From: a bacterium | Lineage (GTDB): Bacteria > SZUA-79 > Acidulodesulfobacterales > Acidulodesulfobacteraceae | DNA length: 64,000 nucleotides | NCBI GenBank assembly: GCA_027319095.1 | Contig: DAHVNW010000004.1 | Span: 1-64,000 of the forward strand | Direction of reading: 5' to 3' | Shown here: positions 61,973-64,000 of the stretch, piece after piece | Position numbering within the stretch: the stretch's first letter is position 1 | Layout: every line of letters starts with the position of its first letter | Notes under the pieces: generated by a model | Seen by the model: the letters and a program-made list of their open reading frames with translations, nothing else | What the model was told of the DNA's origin: nothing | Databases searched by the model: none | Translations under genes and position numbers: made by a program

Positions 61973-63562
61973 ATGGTTGAAAAATCCCATAAAAATTATA
62001 AGTGGATAGTTCTTGCCTTAGTAGTAGTGTCATCGTTTATGGCAATTTTAGACGTTAACATAGTTACCGTCGGCATTCCTAAGATGATGTCCCATTTCGG
62101 GATAAACGTAACCGATGCGGAATGGGTTATGATTGCTTACACTATGGCTTACTCCATAGTTATTCTTCCCATGGCTTATATAAGAAGAAGATGGGGGATA
62201 AAATATCCATTTATTATCTCGATTGTTATTTTTGTTATAGGTTCGGCTTTATGCGGAATTTCCCCATCGTTTACCGACCTTGTCATATTTCGCATTATAC
62301 AGGCTTTAGGGGGGGCAGGACTTACTCCGACGGGTTTAACATTGCTGGCGGAAGTTTTTCCTCCCGACGAGAGAGGCGAAGCGATGGGAATATGGTCAAT
62401 AGGCGCAATGGTAGCCCCGGCGGCAGGACCTGCACTGGGAGGATACTTAGTCGATTACGTGAACTGGAGATGGATATTTTACGTTAACGTTCCAATAGGA
62501 ATTATTTCGATTTTGGGCGCTATTTTAATTTTGAGCAAGGATATGCCGGTTAAAAAATATGCTAAAAAATTCGACATATTCGGTTTTTTGTTCATGGCTT
62601 TGTCTATGGCTTCTTTGCTGTATGCATTAAGCGAAGGGCAGACCATGGGCTGGCACGCGCCCATAATAATCCAATCGGAAGTTATAAGCGGTTTTTCTTT
62701 CGTATTTTTTATAGTAGCCGAATTGTTCGTAGAAACTCCGCTATTAAATTTAGAAATTTTTAGAAATTATAATTTTGTTATTGCATTTATAGTAAATATG
62801 GTTAGGGCGGTCGGAATTTTCGGCGCCATGTTTTTACTGCCTCTTTTTATAGAAAATATAATGAATTATAACGCGATGCACGCCGGGTTTTTAATGGCGC
62901 CTACGGCCGTTGCCGTGGCTTTTGTTTCGCCTTTTTCCGGAAAAATATCCGACAGGATAGGACCTAAATATCCGCTTTTTATAGGGCTTTTAATCGTAGC
63001 CGTTTCCATGTTCATGTTCGACAATATTTCTTTAAATACAAGCGTTTACGATATAATAGTAAATCAAATAATTAGAGGGTTGGGAATAGGGCTTTTAAAT
63101 GCGCCGGTTATGAGCGCCGCGTTAAACTCCGTCAAAACCGAACTAATTCCGGAGGCTTCCGGTTTAATACCCGTTTCCCTTCAAATAGGGGCGTCTTTCG
63201 GGATAGCATATATAGGAAACGAATTGGCGGTACGTCAAACTTATCATTTAAACCAGTATGCCCGCGATATACGATATAATTCTACAGCTTTTCACGGGGC
63301 TATGAATTTTATTAACGGCGATTTGATTAACAAAGCGGCGGCTTATTTTAGGTCAGGCATCATTTTTCCAAATCCGCCTTTAAGCTTTTTCGACGAAATA
63401 GTGCAAATATTGGCCCAGATAGCTTCCTTCGGAGATTCGTTTGCAATACTCGGCTATATAACCCTTGGAGGGGCAGCCGTAGCATTTTTTATAAAAAACA
63501 AAACTCATCGGGCAGCCGGTGGCATGAAAAGTAATCATAAAGAAAATATTTCAGGGGAGTAA
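61973..63562 (+). CDS. DHA2-family (EmrB/QacA-type) 14-TM drug:proton antiporter
   Basis: 529 residues with about 14 membrane segments. Motifs of the DHA2 group are LDVNIVTVGIPKM in TM1, WVMIAYTMAYSI, the GGAGLTPTG region, motif C with GPALGGYLVDYVNWRWIFYVNVPIG (in parts) and a Gly-rich antiporter motif. Its cotranscription with tetR suggests efflux of the TetR ligand. No MFP partner gene (emrA) or outer-membrane channel lies in the visible part. Confidence 0.92.
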   Translation: MVEKSHKNYKWIVLALVVVSSFMAILDVNIVTVGIPKMMSHFGINVTDAEWVMIAYTMAYSIVILPMAYIRRRWGIKYPFIISIVIFVIGSALCGISPSFTDLVIFRIIQALGGAGLTPTGLTLLAEVFPPDERGEAMGIWSIGAMVAPAAGPALGGYLVDYVNWRWIFYVNVPIGIISILGAILILSKDMPVKKYAKKFDIFGFLFMALSMASLLYALSEGQTMGWHAPIIIQSEVISGFSFVFFIVAELFVETPLLNLEIFRNYNFVIAFIVNMVRAVGIFGAMFLLPLFIENIMNYNAMHAGFLMAPTAVAVAFVSPFSGKISDRIGPKYPLFIGLLIVAVSMFMFDNISLNTSVYDIIVNQIIRGLGIGLLNAPVMSAALNSVKTELIPEASGLIPVSLQIGASFGIAYIGNELAVRQTYHLNQYARDIRYNSTAFHGAMNFINGDLINKAAAYFRSGIIFPNPPLSFFDEIVQILAQIASFGDSFAILGYITLGGAAVAFFIKNKTHRAAGGMKSNHKENISGE

Positions 63563-63575
63563 TAAGAAAAATAAA

Positions 63576-64000
63576 ATGGAGAATGTGGAAACAGGCGATA
63601 TTATTTTAACCGTTTCTGAATTATCCCATATTTTAAAAGAAACGCTAGAAAACAATTTTTTCGATATAAGGGTAAAAGGCGAAATTTCTGGTTTAAGGAC
63701 AAATTATTCTTCCGGATATTATTTCGACCTTAAAGACGAATATTCCAGGTTAAAATGTATAATTTTTAAGAGCGATATACGCAAAATAAAATTCGATGTA
63801 AAAGAAGGTTTGTCGGTAACAGTTTTCGGCAGGATTAATCTTTATGAGCCGCGGGGCGAATACAGCTTCATAGTTTCGGAGATAGAACCTTTGGGCTACG
63901 GCGAACTTTATATGCTTTTCGAGCGGTTAAAGGAAAAGCTGCAAAAAGAAGGCTTATTCGACGAAGCGCGCAAGCGGAAAATACCTTTTTTGCCCCGGAC
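63576..64000 (+). CDS. xseA: Exodeoxyribonuclease VII large subunit, 3'-truncated by window end
   Basis: 141 codons are visible. The N-terminal OB fold shows LTVSELSHILKETLENNF, VKGEISGLRTNYSSGYYFDLKDE and the GRINLYEPRGEYSF strand, followed by the start of the nuclease part with GLFDEARKRKIPFLP. The ATG at 63576 has a GGGGAG site 16 bp upstream, rather far. It pairs with XseB, encoded at 35315. Confidence 0.93.
   Translation, partial: MENVETGDIILTVSELSHILKETLENNFFDIRVKGEISGLRTNYSSGYYFDLKDEYSRLKCIIFKSDIRKIKFDVKEGLSVTVFGRINLYEPRGEYSFIVSEIEPLGYGELYMLFERLKEKLQKEGLFDEARKRKIPFLPR

Overview
This window reads as an AT-rich, Gram-negative chromosome segment with ordinary housekeeping content. Three things point to a deltaproteobacterium-like anaerobe or microaerophile. 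Menaquinone is made by the futalosine route (UbiD/UbiA/UbiX-like enzymes plus MqnE). There is a type IV pilus motor block with its own PilS/PilR pair, and there are DUF4388 and CarD/CdnL-type proteins. The operon orders xseB-ispA-dxs-tlyA and rimP-nusA-infB-rbfA-nrnA-truB-rpsO-pnp-M16 fit the same picture. SelB implies selenocysteine use. I see no transposase, integrase, phage gene or CRISPR array, and no rRNA. Two tRNA-Leu genes (anticodons CAA and CAG) are present. The taxonomic call is inference.

Layout. 1-4403 (+): 5'-truncated tRNA nucleotidyltransferase, pgi, miaA, hflX. 4464-5665: an unrecognised basic secreted protein, then a small membrane protein on the minus strand. 5692-13366 (+): a protein quality-control block of Hsp20, a ClpA-like unfoldase, a DUF1844 protein, ClpB and the HtrA/DegP protease. 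HtrA has its own sigma-54-type promoter with tandem upstream dyads, and the block closes with a terminator. 13400-21540 (+): selB, the ubiD-ubiA-ubiX-mqnE menaquinone cluster, a CarD-like factor and a PIN/TRAM membrane protein. 21541-21832: intergenic repeats. 21833-35151 (-): ispD, ispF, tRNA-Leu(CAA), truA, pilR, pilS, pilC, pilT, pilB, aroE, a DUF4388 protein and a small membrane protein. 35315-40910 (+): xseB, ispA, dxs, tlyA and a TPR protein. 41003-45947 (-): ribF, a UbiB-family kinase and rnr. 46094-49985 (+): tRNA-Leu(CAG), a DUF3857/transglutaminase protein, cobO and mdh. 50445-60708 (+): the rimP to M16 translation/RNA-decay operon behind a terminator-like leader. 60739-64000 (+): a DUF2301-like membrane protein, a TetR repressor with an EmrB-type efflux pump, and the 5' part of xseA.

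How the genes work together. Dxs, IspD and IspF (MEP pathway) and IspA supply prenyl diphosphates; MqnP (UbiA-like), MqnL (UbiD-like), MqnM (UbiX-like) and MqnE build menaquinone. PilB, PilT, PilC, PilS and PilR are the motor, platform and control of a type IV pilus, but no pilin is visible. The chaperone block combines holding (Hsp20), threading and disaggregation (ClpA-like, ClpB) and periplasmic degradation (HtrA).

The most interesting points are these: the ClpA-like ATPase has lost the aromatic residue of its D2 pore loop; htrA has a near-consensus -24/-12 promoter with two operator-like dyads; the TetR gene has a palindrome that exactly fits between its -35 and -10 boxes and is followed by an almost leaderless start; a 26-bp-arm palindrome is bounded by the stop codons of two convergent genes; several intergenic palindromic repeat elements occur; and IspD, UbiX and Dxs carry lineage-specific insertions or motif changes. 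I did not find a clear, wholly new multi-gene defence or metabolic system. The quality-control block is the best candidate for an under-described one.
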